Source of the DNA: Acidimicrobiia bacterium
GTDB lineage: Bacteria > Actinomycetota > Acidimicrobiia > Spongiisociales > UBA5794
Direction: 5' to 3'
Assembly (NCBI GenBank): GCA_030066875.1
Contig: JASJAS010000041.1
Coordinates: 1 to 45,284 of the forward strand
Length of the DNA stretch: 45,284 nucleotides
The position numbers were made by a program, and so were the translations under genes. Under the pieces are notes generated by a model that saw only the letters and a program-made list of their open reading frames with translations, was not told the origin of the DNA and did not search any database. This document shows positions 7,105 through 15,128 of this stretch, piece after piece (position 1 is the first letter of the stretch; each line of letters opens with the position of its first letter).

Positions 7105-7140
7105 GCGGACATAGTCGCGGTATATCGAAGGTATGTCCGC
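7105..7140 (-). terminator. Inverted repeat downstream of tRNA-Leu
   Basis: GCGGACATA (7105-7113) pairs perfectly with TATGTCCGC (7132-7140) around an 18-base loop. It lies just past the 3' end of the minus-strand tRNA-Leu, so it may end that transcript, although no T run follows. The remaining 6890-7104 shows no convincing gene. Confidence 0.4.
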
Positions 7141-7161
7141 AAGAAGCGCTCGCCAGCTGAG

Positions 7162-7245
<84 letters not shown>

Positions 7246-7333
7246 GCGGGGGCCAGGATGGTATCACCTCCGCAGCCCAAGCGAGCTAGCCATGCACGCC
7301 GCCTGATCCGGTTCTGAGCCCGGGTGTGCTTCG

Positions 7334-7339
7334 TAGACT
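7334..7339 (+). promoter_or_regulatory. -10 box for leaderless MFS gene
   Basis: TAGACT ends six bases before the ATG at 7346, and no Shine-Dalgarno sequence is present. The transcription start would coincide with the start codon. Confidence 0.4.
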
Positions 7340-7345
7340 GCGCCG

Positions 7346-8983
7346 ATGGCCACAACAGTTGCACCGCTGCGCATCCGCCGTTTTCGCACCCTCTGGGTGG
7401 CATCGATCTTCTCGAACGTCGGCTCGTTTCTGCAAGCGGTCGCGGCTTCGTGGCTGATGCTCGAACTGACCGGGTCGGCCACGTGGGTCGGGTTGATGGC
7501 CGCCTCGGCGACACTGCCGTTACTCTTCCTCGCCCTGGCGGCAGGAGCAGTCGCCGACATGTTCGATCGCCGGTGGGTGTTGGTTGCAGCCCAACTGCTG
7601 ATGGGCGCTTCCGCAGCCGCCATGGCGGTGCTCACCGCGCTGGATCGAATCACCCCCGGTGTTCTGCTCACCCTGGGGTTGCTACTCGGAGTGGGTCTTG
7701 CCTTCAACTTGCCCGCCTGGCAGGCAACGGTGCCCGACCTGGTACCGCGTGGAATGGTGGCAAGCGCGGTTGCGCTCAACTCCGTCGCGTTCAACGTCGC
7801 GCGAGCCGTTGGGCCTGCGCTGGGCGGCTTGATCATCGTGGTATCGGGACCAGAGCTGGCCTTTGCGCTCAACGCTTTCTCCTACCTCGGGGTGATCACG
7901 GTTCTGATTGCTTTGGCCAGAGTGATGCCGACACCGGACCGGGAAGAGACCTCAATGGTCAATGCCATCGCACTGGGGATCCGCTTTGCCCGATTCACAC
8001 CCCAGTTCCGGCGAGTGCTCAACCTCGCCGCCATGTTTGCGCTGACCTCGGCCGTCGTTCAGGCGATTCTCCCCAACCGAACCGAGGAGCTCGGTGGAGA
8101 CGCCGGCGCGTACGGTCTCTTGCTGGGAGCCATGGGTCTTGGCGCCCTGTTCGGGGGCTTCAGCAGACAATTTGTTACCGAGCGATTGGGCGGAGCGACG
8201 CTGCCAATCGCAATTGGTGTCTTCGGCCTTGCCGGGACCGCATTGGGGATCGTCGGATCCGTCGCCATGGCGATTCTCACCCTCTTGATCGCCGGCGCCG
8301 CTTGGGTGTGGACCCTGGCCACGATGAACGCAACCGCCCAGCTGCTTTCGCCAGAATGGGTGCGGGGTCGGGCGATGAGCCTCTACACATTGTCGTTTGT
8401 TGGGCTGCTACCCCTTGGCTCGATCCTCGCCGGGTGGATCGCCGACCGCATCGGCGCCGACGGCGCCAACATCGTTTTGGGTCTGGGCGCAGCCGTGGTC
8501 GGCCTTGTGATTGCCCCAATGCTTCGCATCCCGGCTCTCGACGAAGTCGAAGCACCCGAATTCGATGAAGATCGCGATCACCCAGAGCACGTTGACACCG
8601 TGGGAGGCCCGGTGCTGATCACGACCGACTGGGAGATCGATCACGAGCATATGGACGAGTTTCTCCAGGTGATGCAGGAGGTGCGTCTCGTCAGGCTGCG
8701 CACGGGTGCATATCGTTGGCGGCTCTACAGGGATGCTTCTGAACCGCACCGTCTCTCCGAGTTGTTCCTGACGGTGTCGTGGGCCGAGCATATGGCCCAG
8801 CACCGGCGCATTGACGACGCCGGCGCGGCAATCCTGCTGAAGGCGCGGAGCCTCGATGCCAACGGACGGCCGACCACCACGCACCGGGTCGCGGTGGATG
8901 TCGAACACTCGGAGAACTGGGAGGAGCTCCACGCCGCCCACGAGGAGTACCACCGCTCCGACGGATCGATTCCCCTTCGGTGA
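7346..8983 (+). CDS. MFS transporter (EntS/MFS_3 type) with C-terminal monooxygenase-like domain
   Basis: A 545-residue inner-membrane transporter. Residues 10-400 carry about 12 hydrophobic segments of the MFS_3 family (enterobactin-exporter-like), starting RIRRFRTLWVASIFSNVGS and including the loop ADMFDRRWVL. Residues 420-530 form a soluble alpha/beta domain (TTDWEIDHEHMDEFLQVMQE, then SELFLTVSWAEHMAQHRR) like the antibiotic-biosynthesis-monooxygenase-like tail often fused to this family. It probably exports a small hydrophobic compound by proton antiport; the substrate is unknown. No regulator is adjacent. Confidence 0.88.
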   Translation: MATTVAPLRIRRFRTLWVASIFSNVGSFLQAVAASWLMLELTGSATWVGLMAASATLPLLFLALAAGAVADMFDRRWVLVAAQLLMGASAAAMAVLTALDRITPGVLLTLGLLLGVGLAFNLPAWQATVPDLVPRGMVASAVALNSVAFNVARAVGPALGGLIIVVSGPELAFALNAFSYLGVITVLIALARVMPTPDREETSMVNAIALGIRFARFTPQFRRVLNLAAMFALTSAVVQAILPNRTEELGGDAGAYGLLLGAMGLGALFGGFSRQFVTERLGGATLPIAIGVFGLAGTALGIVGSVAMAILTLLIAGAAWVWTLATMNATAQLLSPEWVRGRAMSLYTLSFVGLLPLGSILAGWIADRIGADGANIVLGLGAAVVGLVIAPMLRIPALDEVEAPEFDEDRDHPEHVDTVGGPVLITTDWEIDHEHMDEFLQVMQEVRLVRLRTGAYRWRLYRDASEPHRLSELFLTVSWAEHMAQHRRIDDAGAAILLKARSLDANGRPTTTHRVAVDVEHSENWEELHAAHEEYHRSDGSIPLR

Positions 8984-9022
8984 ACGCTCCTCCTCCTGAG
9001 GGGAAGTAAACCTGGGCGGACG

Positions 9023-9028
9023 TACAAT
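9023..9028 (+). promoter_or_regulatory. -10 box for leaderless fhaA
   Basis: TACAAT ends six bases before the fhaA ATG at 9035. It is close to the TATAAT consensus, and no ribosome site is present. It is the best of the leaderless promoters in this window and may drive fhaA-fhaB. Confidence 0.5.
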
Positions 9029-9034
9029 CCACCC

Positions 9035-9697
9035 ATGGGTCTGGCACGTAGTCTGGAGCGTCGCCTGGAGCGGTTGGCCGATGGCATCTCGGCGGCCGTG
9101 TTTCGAGGCAAGATGCACCCCGTTGACCTCGCCAACCGGCTGATCCGTCAAGCTGACCTCCTCGAGACAGATGAAGTCGCCGGGCCAACCATCCCCAATC
9201 GATTCGTGGTGGCCGTCAACGAAGCCGACCTCACCCCCGGCATCGACCGTGAGCAACTGGCCATCGAACTCAGCAGTGTTCTCAGCGAGACCGCCGCCGG
9301 TCGCGGCTGGAAGATCGGTGGGCCGATTGCGGTCGAGCTGACGATCGACCCGTCCATCGGGCGCGGGTCCATCAAGTGCGCAGCAACCCAGGCACCGGCT
9401 TCGCTGCCCGCCTGGGCCGAACTGGCTGAGCATCGCGGGGACCGGAGCTTTGGCGTCGGCGACAATCGCACCTTGATCGGCCGTTCCGATCAGGCCGACG
9501 TACAGCTCAGCGAAGCGGAGGTATCTCGCCATCATGCGATCCTGTTTCGGGAGGGAGGCTCGGTGTGGATAGCCGACCTGGACTCCGCCAACGGGACCAC
9601 AATCAACGGTCGATCGGTCGCCAGCGAACCCGTAGAGATCGGGACAGGCGATATGCTGGCGTTCGGCCCAGTCACATTTGCCGTCAGAGTCCTCTAG
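9035..9697 (+). CDS. fhaA: FhaA: DUF3662 and FHA domain protein
   Basis: A 220-residue cytoplasmic scaffold. Residues 1-120 match the N-terminal DUF3662 domain (MGLARSLERRLERLADGISA, then MHPVDLANRLIRQAD). Residues 145-220 form a forkhead-associated domain with LIGRSDQADVQLSEAEVSRH and DLDSANGTTINGRSV, the residues that read phosphothreonine. In mycobacteria FhaA binds phosphorylated MviN (MurJ) and PknB to control wall synthesis. This protein is shorter than mycobacterial FhaA because the variable linker is small. fhaB follows seven bases downstream. Confidence 0.92.
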   Translation: MGLARSLERRLERLADGISAAVFRGKMHPVDLANRLIRQADLLETDEVAGPTIPNRFVVAVNEADLTPGIDREQLAIELSSVLSETAAGRGWKIGGPIAVELTIDPSIGRGSIKCAATQAPASLPAWAELAEHRGDRSFGVGDNRTLIGRSDQADVQLSEAEVSRHHAILFREGGSVWIADLDSANGTTINGRSVASEPVEIGTGDMLAFGPVTFAVRVL

Positions 9698-9704
9698 GAG
9701 CACC

Positions 9705-10118
9705 GTGCCTGCCCTGTTCCTCAACCTGCTGAAACTGATCTTCATCGCGCTGATCTACCTCTTCCTGTGGCAGATCGGTCGGTCGATCGGTGCACACATC
9801 GGTCCGTCACAGTCCGTGCGACGCTCCAAGAAGGGAGGCGAGATGGTGGTCGTCCGGTCGGACACGATCGCAGGACAACGCTTCCCCATTGGTGCTCCTG
9901 CCGTCCTAGGTCGCGCTGAGGACGCCGATATCTACATCGACGACGCCTACGCCTCGGAGTATCACGTCCGTATCGGTGTCCAGGACGATTCGGTGTTGCT
10001 CAACGATCTGGGTTCCACGAACGGCACTTACGTCAACGGTCGCCGCGTTACCGTCCCGACCGCACTTCAGAAGGGTGATGCAGTCCAGATCGGAAAGACG
10101 ATCATCGAAGTCCGCTAG
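9705..10118 (+). CDS. fhaB: FhaB: membrane-anchored FHA domain protein
   Basis: A 137-residue protein starting at GTG 9705. The ORF-track start lies inside fhaA, while this one follows AGGAG at a short distance. One membrane helix (residues 3-23) is followed by a basic linker and an FHA domain with VLGRAEDADIYIDDAYASEY and LNDLGSTNGTYVNGRRV. FhaB (FipA partner) in mycobacteria recruits phosphorylated partners to the division machinery. Its TAG stop shares a CTAG with the stop of the convergent histidine kinase. Confidence 0.92.
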   Translation: MPALFLNLLKLIFIALIYLFLWQIGRSIGAHIGPSQSVRRSKKGGEMVVVRSDTIAGQRFPIGAPAVLGRAEDADIYIDDAYASEYHVRIGVQDDSVLLNDLGSTNGTYVNGRRVTVPTALQKGDAVQIGKTIIEVR

Positions 10119-11332
10119 TCGTCTGCCTGAAGCCTCGGGATGCGGAAAGTGAACAGGCTGTAGCCATCCCGGTAGTCGTAGGTCAGCGTTCCCCCCATCG
10201 CCTCGGCGAGATAGCGGGAAACAGTCAGTCCCAGGCCGATGGAGCCCGGTCCATGGCGCTCGGTGTGCGATCTGCCGTAGGCCTGGAAGATCGCGTCACG
10301 ATCCTCCTCCGGTATGCCGGCACCGTCGTCCGATACGACGATGACCGCGCTCTCCCCGACAGCGGATACGGTCACTCGCACCTGCGGTCCTCCGTACCGG
10401 AGCGCGTTCGAGAACAAGTTGCGAAAGACCTGTCTGACTCGCATGGGGTCGGCCAGCGCAGTCGCCGGATCGAGGTCAAAGGTCACCTGCTGTTCCCCGC
10501 CGGTGAGTGGTACCGAACGGGCGACCGACCTGACCTCAGCAACCAGGTCGACGCTCTCGGCGGCGACATCGAGATGTCCTGCTTCGGCCCTAGTAATCAC
10601 GAGCAGATCCTGGACGATGGCGGCAACCTCGGCGCTTTGGGAGGCAATGACAGTGGCGAACTGCTTGACCTCCGCGTCGGTGAATTCATCGATCCGGTCA
10701 CGCAGCTCGGAAGCGAATCCGACAACGGCGGTCAGCGGAGTCCGCAGCTCGTGGCTGATTGAGGCGATGAACTCCAGTCGCGACCTCTCCATCGCAAGCA
10801 GTGCCTGGTTACGAACTTGGAGCTGCTCGTTGAGGCGGCTTTGCTCGACGACTGCAGCCAGGTGGCCCGCGATGGGCTGGACCAACTTGAGGTGATGCTC
10901 GGTGAAGACACCTTGTTCTTTGCTGTTGAAGAACAAGCAGCCCTTGACTTCATTGGCGACTACGAGCGGGCAACTGAGCGAGGACCGCATTCCCTCGTCG
11001 ACGAGCAAACGAACCGGGTGGTCAGGGGCACAGCCCTCGGCGTATCCGGACAGGTCATTGTCGATAAACGCCGTGCGAAAGCGCACCCGATCGATCGGTT
11101 TGTTTCGCCGATACGCATACCCGACCGGGAGACAATTCGAGTCGTAGGCGGCCTTCACCCAAGTGGTTGTCAGGACATAGCCGCGGTCGTCGAGAACGGC
11201 GTACTCGACGCGGTCGAAGGGCAGCAGCGCTCGCAAATCGTCATAGAGCGTGTCGAGAATGCCCGCCAGGTTCCAGGCCGAATTGAGGCGGCTCGTGGCG
11301 CGTAGGAGCGAAGCCATCTCACGTGACGTCAC
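10115..11332 (-). CDS. GAF-domain sensor histidine kinase
   Basis: A soluble histidine kinase without membrane segments. A GAF-type sensor occupies about residues 5-165. A HisKA dimerisation domain with the phosphoacceptor motif SISHELRTPLTAV follows, then a HATPase domain with NLFSNALRYGG (N box), DDGAGIP (G1) and GSIGLGLTVSRYL (G2). I start at GTG 11332, six bases after GATAAG. The track's TTG at 11482 adds 50 residues with no domain character and remains possible. There is no response regulator next to it. It interrupts the conserved fhaB-pstP order on the opposite strand. Confidence 0.85.
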   Translation of the reverse strand: MTSREMASLLRATSRLNSAWNLAGILDTLYDDLRALLPFDRVEYAVLDDRGYVLTTTWVKAAYDSNCLPVGYAYRRNKPIDRVRFRTAFIDNDLSGYAEGCAPDHPVRLLVDEGMRSSLSCPLVVANEVKGCLFFNSKEQGVFTEHHLKLVQPIAGHLAAVVEQSRLNEQLQVRNQALLAMERSRLEFIASISHELRTPLTAVVGFASELRDRIDEFTDAEVKQFATVIASQSAEVAAIVQDLLVITRAEAGHLDVAAESVDLVAEVRSVARSVPLTGGEQQVTFDLDPATALADPMRVRQVFRNLFSNALRYGGPQVRVTVSAVGESAVIVVSDDGAGIPEEDRDAIFQAYGRSHTERHGPGSIGLGLTVSRYLAEAMGGTLTYDYRDGYSLFTFRIPRLQADD

Positions 11333-11590
11333 CGGCGCCTTATCGGTGCCGGGAGAGAGCGACTGATCCGAGTCGACAGCCAACAGTTGTACTCCGTTCT
11401 CTACGCGTGCGGGGCCGGTGCGATCAACCAAATGTCGACCAACCGGCCTCACCGCTTGAGCCGAGCAACGCTGCCGTTTCAACCTATCGTTCGCTTAGCA
11501 TGCAGCCATGGCGACAGCTGTTGGCTCGCAATAACGCGTGGGAGCGATATCTTGTCGACCTTGGACGAGGAATAGGCGCTTTGTGATCCA

Positions 11591-12310
11591 ATGAGATTCA
11601 CCTGGGCAACCGCAACACACGTCGGCCTGGTCCGCTCTGGAAATGAAGATTCCGTGCGGCCCTTCGACGACGGCTCCACTGAGGAGGCCGTTGTTGTTGC
11701 GGTTGCCGATGGAATGGGTGGAGCCGTGGCAGGCGAAGTCGCCTCACGGGTTGCCATCGAAGCCGCTATGGCGGAGGGCGCCGACGCGGAGATCAGCCCA
11801 GCCGACCGGGTACGGGCCGGGAACGACGCCGTCCTCTCCGCTATCGGTGAGGACTACACGCTCAGCGGCATGGGCACAACCCTCACGTTGGGGCTATTCG
11901 ACCCCTCCGGCTTTCTGCATGTTGCTCACATTGGGGATAGCAGGCTCTACGTCTTGCGGAACGAGGAGCTGCAACAAGTGACCACAGACCACACGCTCGT
12001 GGCCGAATTGGTGGCCCTTGGGCAGATCACGGAAGAGCAGGCAGAGACACACCCGCGCCGCCATTTGGTAACGAGGGTGATCGGAACCGACACGATCACC
12101 GTGGACGAGCTCGAGATCGCCATCGAGCCGGGTGACCGGATCCTTCTCTGCTCCGACGGGTTGACCACGATGCTTCGTGACCCCGACGTGGCGGATTTGC
12201 TGCGCGCCGCGACATCAGCCTCAGATGCCGCCTGGTCGCTGGTCGAAGCTGCCAACGCGGCGGGGGGCACCGACAACACGACGGTCGCCGTGGTCGACGT
12301 CTCGCCGTGA
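11591..12310 (+). CDS. pstP: PP2C-type Ser/Thr phosphatase PstP
   Basis: A 239-residue catalytic domain that removes phosphate from Ser/Thr targets of PknB. PPM-family metal-site motifs are visible: RSGNEDSVRPF, VADGMGGAVAGEVAS, GMGTTLTLGLF, HIGDSRLYVLR, LLCSDGLTTML and GGTDNTTVAVV. Mycobacterial PstP carries an extra membrane helix and outer domain; this one ends after the catalytic domain, so it is probably soluble. Its stop overlaps the ftsW start by four bases (GTGA). Confidence 0.93.
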   Translation: MRFTWATATHVGLVRSGNEDSVRPFDDGSTEEAVVVAVADGMGGAVAGEVASRVAIEAAMAEGADAEISPADRVRAGNDAVLSAIGEDYTLSGMGTTLTLGLFDPSGFLHVAHIGDSRLYVLRNEELQQVTTDHTLVAELVALGQITEEQAETHPRRHLVTRVIGTDTITVDELEIAIEPGDRILLCSDGLTTMLRDPDVADLLRAATSASDAAWSLVEAANAAGGTDNTTVAVVDVSP

Positions 12311-13602
12311 CTCGCAACGCCGAGGCGGCGCTGCTGGCTGCAGCAGCGATCGTCGCCGCCATGGGTGTTGCCCTTGTCAACTTTGCGGCCGGTACCGGGC
12401 TCGATGCTCAGGTTGCTCTCACCTTCCTCGTCTTCGGCGTGAGCTTTGGCTCGATTCACATGGCGCTGCGACGCTGGGCGCCGGAAGGCAACCCCTATCT
12501 GTTTCCGATTGCCGCGTTCTTGGCTGCAATCGGCTTCACCGAGATCTACCGGCTCGACCCCGGTCTCGCTGCCATTCAGCGTTGGTCGCTTCTGCTGGCC
12601 GGCGCGGTCACGACCGCGTTGTTGTTGTTCTTGCGGGACGAGGGCGTCGTCGTCCTGCGGCGGTACCGCTACCTGTTCCTGGCGACCGCGGTCTTGCTTC
12701 TATTGCTGCCGCTGCTGCCAGAAACCTGGGTTCTGCATGGGGCCGAGGTCAGCGGTTCCCGCTTGTGGGTCCGGCTTGAATTGCCGATGGGCACCCGGTC
12801 CCTCAGCTTCCAGCCAGGGGAGATTGCCAAGGTACTTCTCGTGATCTTCCTGGCGTCGTACCTAGCCGATCGGCACGTTGCCATGGCGCAGACCGGGCGC
12901 AAGCTGGGGCCGATTCGGCTTCCCGAGCCACGCCAGCTCGGGCCGATTCTCATCGCTGCCGGTGCCAGCTTCGCCGTGCTCGTCTACCAACGCGACCTGG
13001 GGGCGTCCCTCTTGCTCTTCGCGCTGTTCGTAACCATGGTCTACGTGGCCACCGGACGAGCCGCCTACCTCGCCACCGGAGCTGCCCTCGTTGTGGCCGG
13101 CGGGTTCATTGCGTATCGGACTTTCGAGCACGTGGAGCGCCGGGTATTCGCTTGGCTCCACCCCTTCGAGGACTTCGCTGATGCCGGGTACCAGATCGTC
13201 CAGGGTCTGTTTGCGATGGGCAGCGGGTCGCTCACCGGCAGCGGTCTGGGCTTGGGCAGACCGGATCTCATCCCGGCAGCATCGACCGACTTCATCTTTG
13301 CCTCGGTCGCCGAGGAGATGGGGTTTGCCGGGTCGATCGCGGTCTTGGTTGCATACGGCCTCTTCGTCGCGGCCGGGTTCGGCATTGCCATTCGCTCTCG
13401 TGACGTCTTCCGCAAGTTCCTTGCCGCGGGGCTGACCATCGTTGTCGCCGTGCAGGCCATTCTCATTCTCGGTGGGGTGCTGCGGCTCCTCCCGGTGACC
13501 GGGATCACACTGCCATTCATGTCCTACGGCGGGTCCTCGTTGCTGGCCAACATGGTTCTGGTTGCGTTGCTCGTCAGGACGTCACATGGAGAACGCACAT
13601 GA
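12307..13602 (+). CDS. FtsW/RodA/SpoVE-family peptidoglycan polymerase
   Basis: A 431-residue membrane protein with about ten to twelve helices. The SEDS glycosyltransferase family signature includes ALFVTMVYVATGRAAYLATG, then DAGYQIVQGLFAMGSGSLTG, then ASTDFIFASVAEEMGF, and near the end LPVTGITLPFMSYGGSS. SEDS proteins polymerise lipid II glycan strands with a partner class B PBP. Here pbpA directly follows with ATGA overlap, the pair seen as rodA-pbpA in mycobacteria. Whether it serves elongation or division is not settled by sequence. It begins with GTG. Confidence 0.93.
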   Translation: MTRNAEAALLAAAAIVAAMGVALVNFAAGTGLDAQVALTFLVFGVSFGSIHMALRRWAPEGNPYLFPIAAFLAAIGFTEIYRLDPGLAAIQRWSLLLAGAVTTALLLFLRDEGVVVLRRYRYLFLATAVLLLLLPLLPETWVLHGAEVSGSRLWVRLELPMGTRSLSFQPGEIAKVLLVIFLASYLADRHVAMAQTGRKLGPIRLPEPRQLGPILIAAGASFAVLVYQRDLGASLLLFALFVTMVYVATGRAAYLATGAALVVAGGFIAYRTFEHVERRVFAWLHPFEDFADAGYQIVQGLFAMGSGSLTGSGLGLGRPDLIPAASTDFIFASVAEEMGFAGSIAVLVAYGLFVAAGFGIAIRSRDVFRKFLAAGLTIVVAVQAILILGGVLRLLPVTGITLPFMSYGGSSLLANMVLVALLVRTSHGERT

Positions 13603-15080
13603 ACCGCCCCATCCGGGTTCTCGCCATGGGCATTTTCGCGATTTTCACAGTGCTCATAGCCGCGGTGACCTATCACCAGGTCATCGTCGGGCCCGACTAT
13701 CGCGATGACCCCCGCAATGTGCGTGTCGCCACCGGTGTCACCGGGCGGGAACGGGGAACCATCATCACCGCTGACGGCGTTGTTGTTGCTGTGTCTGAAG
13801 CCGACCCCGACGACCCGCTGAGCTTCCGCCGCAGCTACCCGGAGGGTGAGCTGTACGGACATTCGGTCGGCTACTCGACCCTGCTGTTCGGCAACCATGG
13901 AATCGAGGCCCTCCGGTCCGATGAATTGGTATCCGACCGTGACGCCACCATCTCGGGCGTCATATCGGCCTTGCTTGGAGGAGACGTCCGCCCCAAGGGC
14001 CTGCGGCTGACTCTGGAACACCAGCTGCAGTCGGTTGCGCATGCGGCGCTCGGAGCCCAGCACGGCGCCGTGGTCGCTCTCGACCCCCGCACCGGCGCGA
14101 TCCTCGCCATGGTTTCAACGCCGGATTTCGATCCAAACCAATTGGTCGGTTCGGCGGCGGCCGCAGCGGGAGACGCTCTCGACGCCGATCCGAACCAGCC
14201 GCTCATCAACCGGGCGACAGAGACCCTGTATCCGCCGGGCTCCACGTTCAAGGTCATCACGTCTTCCGCGGCATTCGAGTCCGGCGTTGCTTCGACCGGT
14301 ACACCATTCCCCAACCCCGTTGAGCTGGAGCTTCCAGGCTCGACGGCCACTATCTCGAACTACAACGGACAGGCCTGCGGACCCGGTGCCGAGGTTCCCC
14401 TCTCGACTGCCTTCATCAACTCCTGCAACACGATCTTCGGAATGCTGGGAATGGAAGTCGGCGCAGACCAGCTGGTGGGTTCGGCACAGTCCTATGGCTT
14501 CAACTCGGAGATCCCGATCGATTTGGCGTCTGTTGCTTCCTCGATCCCACCGGCCTCCGAGTTCGAGTTTGACCTTCCCGGGGTCGCTCAAAGCGCAATC
14601 GGTCAACGCGACGTGAAGGCCACTCCGCTGCAGATGGCTTTGGCGGCCGCGGCCGTAGCCAATGACGGCGAAATCATGGTTCCGTATCTGGTGCAGGAGG
14701 TCTTCAATGCAGAGGGAATCGTGCAGGAGTCGGCGGAACCCGTGGTTTGGCTACGAGCTACCACGCCGAGCGCGGCCCGGGCGCTAGCCGACTTGATGGA
14801 GGGTGTTGTCACATCAGGGACCGGACGCCGCGCCTCCGTACCTGGAGTACGCGTCGCAGGCAAGACCGGCACAGCCGAGGTGCCTGGTGCTGCCCCGCAT
14901 GCGTGGTTCATCGGCTACGGCCCCGTTGCCGCGGGCCCGGAGGATCCCCAGATCGCCCTCGCCGTATTGGTGGAATCGGGAGGTGACGCCGGCGAAGCGG
15001 CTACGGGTGGCACGGTGGCTGCGCCGATAGCCCAAGCCGTGTTTGCCGAGTTCTTTGGCCTCGCCACGGAAGGGAGCTAG
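13599..15080 (+). CDS. pbpA: Class B penicillin-binding protein (PbpA type)
   Basis: A 493-residue transpeptidase anchored by one N-terminal helix (residues 7-27). The small pedestal domain occupies about residues 35-140. The transpeptidase domain has the catalytic triad of motifs: STFK at 215-218 (nucleophile Ser215), SCN at 275-277 and KTG at 422-424. It cross-links peptidoglycan with its SEDS partner encoded just upstream. Length matches mycobacterial PbpA. Confidence 0.94.
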   Translation: MNRPIRVLAMGIFAIFTVLIAAVTYHQVIVGPDYRDDPRNVRVATGVTGRERGTIITADGVVVAVSEADPDDPLSFRRSYPEGELYGHSVGYSTLLFGNHGIEALRSDELVSDRDATISGVISALLGGDVRPKGLRLTLEHQLQSVAHAALGAQHGAVVALDPRTGAILAMVSTPDFDPNQLVGSAAAAAGDALDADPNQPLINRATETLYPPGSTFKVITSSAAFESGVASTGTPFPNPVELELPGSTATISNYNGQACGPGAEVPLSTAFINSCNTIFGMLGMEVGADQLVGSAQSYGFNSEIPIDLASVASSIPPASEFEFDLPGVAQSAIGQRDVKATPLQMALAAAAVANDGEIMVPYLVQEVFNAEGIVQESAEPVVWLRATTPSAARALADLMEGVVTSGTGRRASVPGVRVAGKTGTAEVPGAAPHAWFIGYGPVAAGPEDPQIALAVLVESGGDAGEAATGGTVAAPIAQAVFAEFFGLATEGS

Positions 15081-15114
15081 GAGTTCCACTTGTGCTTGTA
15101 GTCCCCAGCCTCGT

Positions 15115-15120
15115 TACCAT
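15115..15120 (+). promoter_or_regulatory. Possible -10 box before pknB
   Basis: TACCAT ends eight bases before the pknB GTG, within the 48-bp gap after pbpA. It would allow pknB expression apart from the upstream operon, with almost no leader. No good -35 was found. Confidence 0.3.
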
Positions 15121-15128
15121 TTGCCACC

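Noticed and set aside
8408-9745. 445-residue minus-strand ORF opposite the MFS and fhaA genes
   Set aside because: It spans two well-supported genes and an intergenic promoter, and its protein has no recognisable domain.
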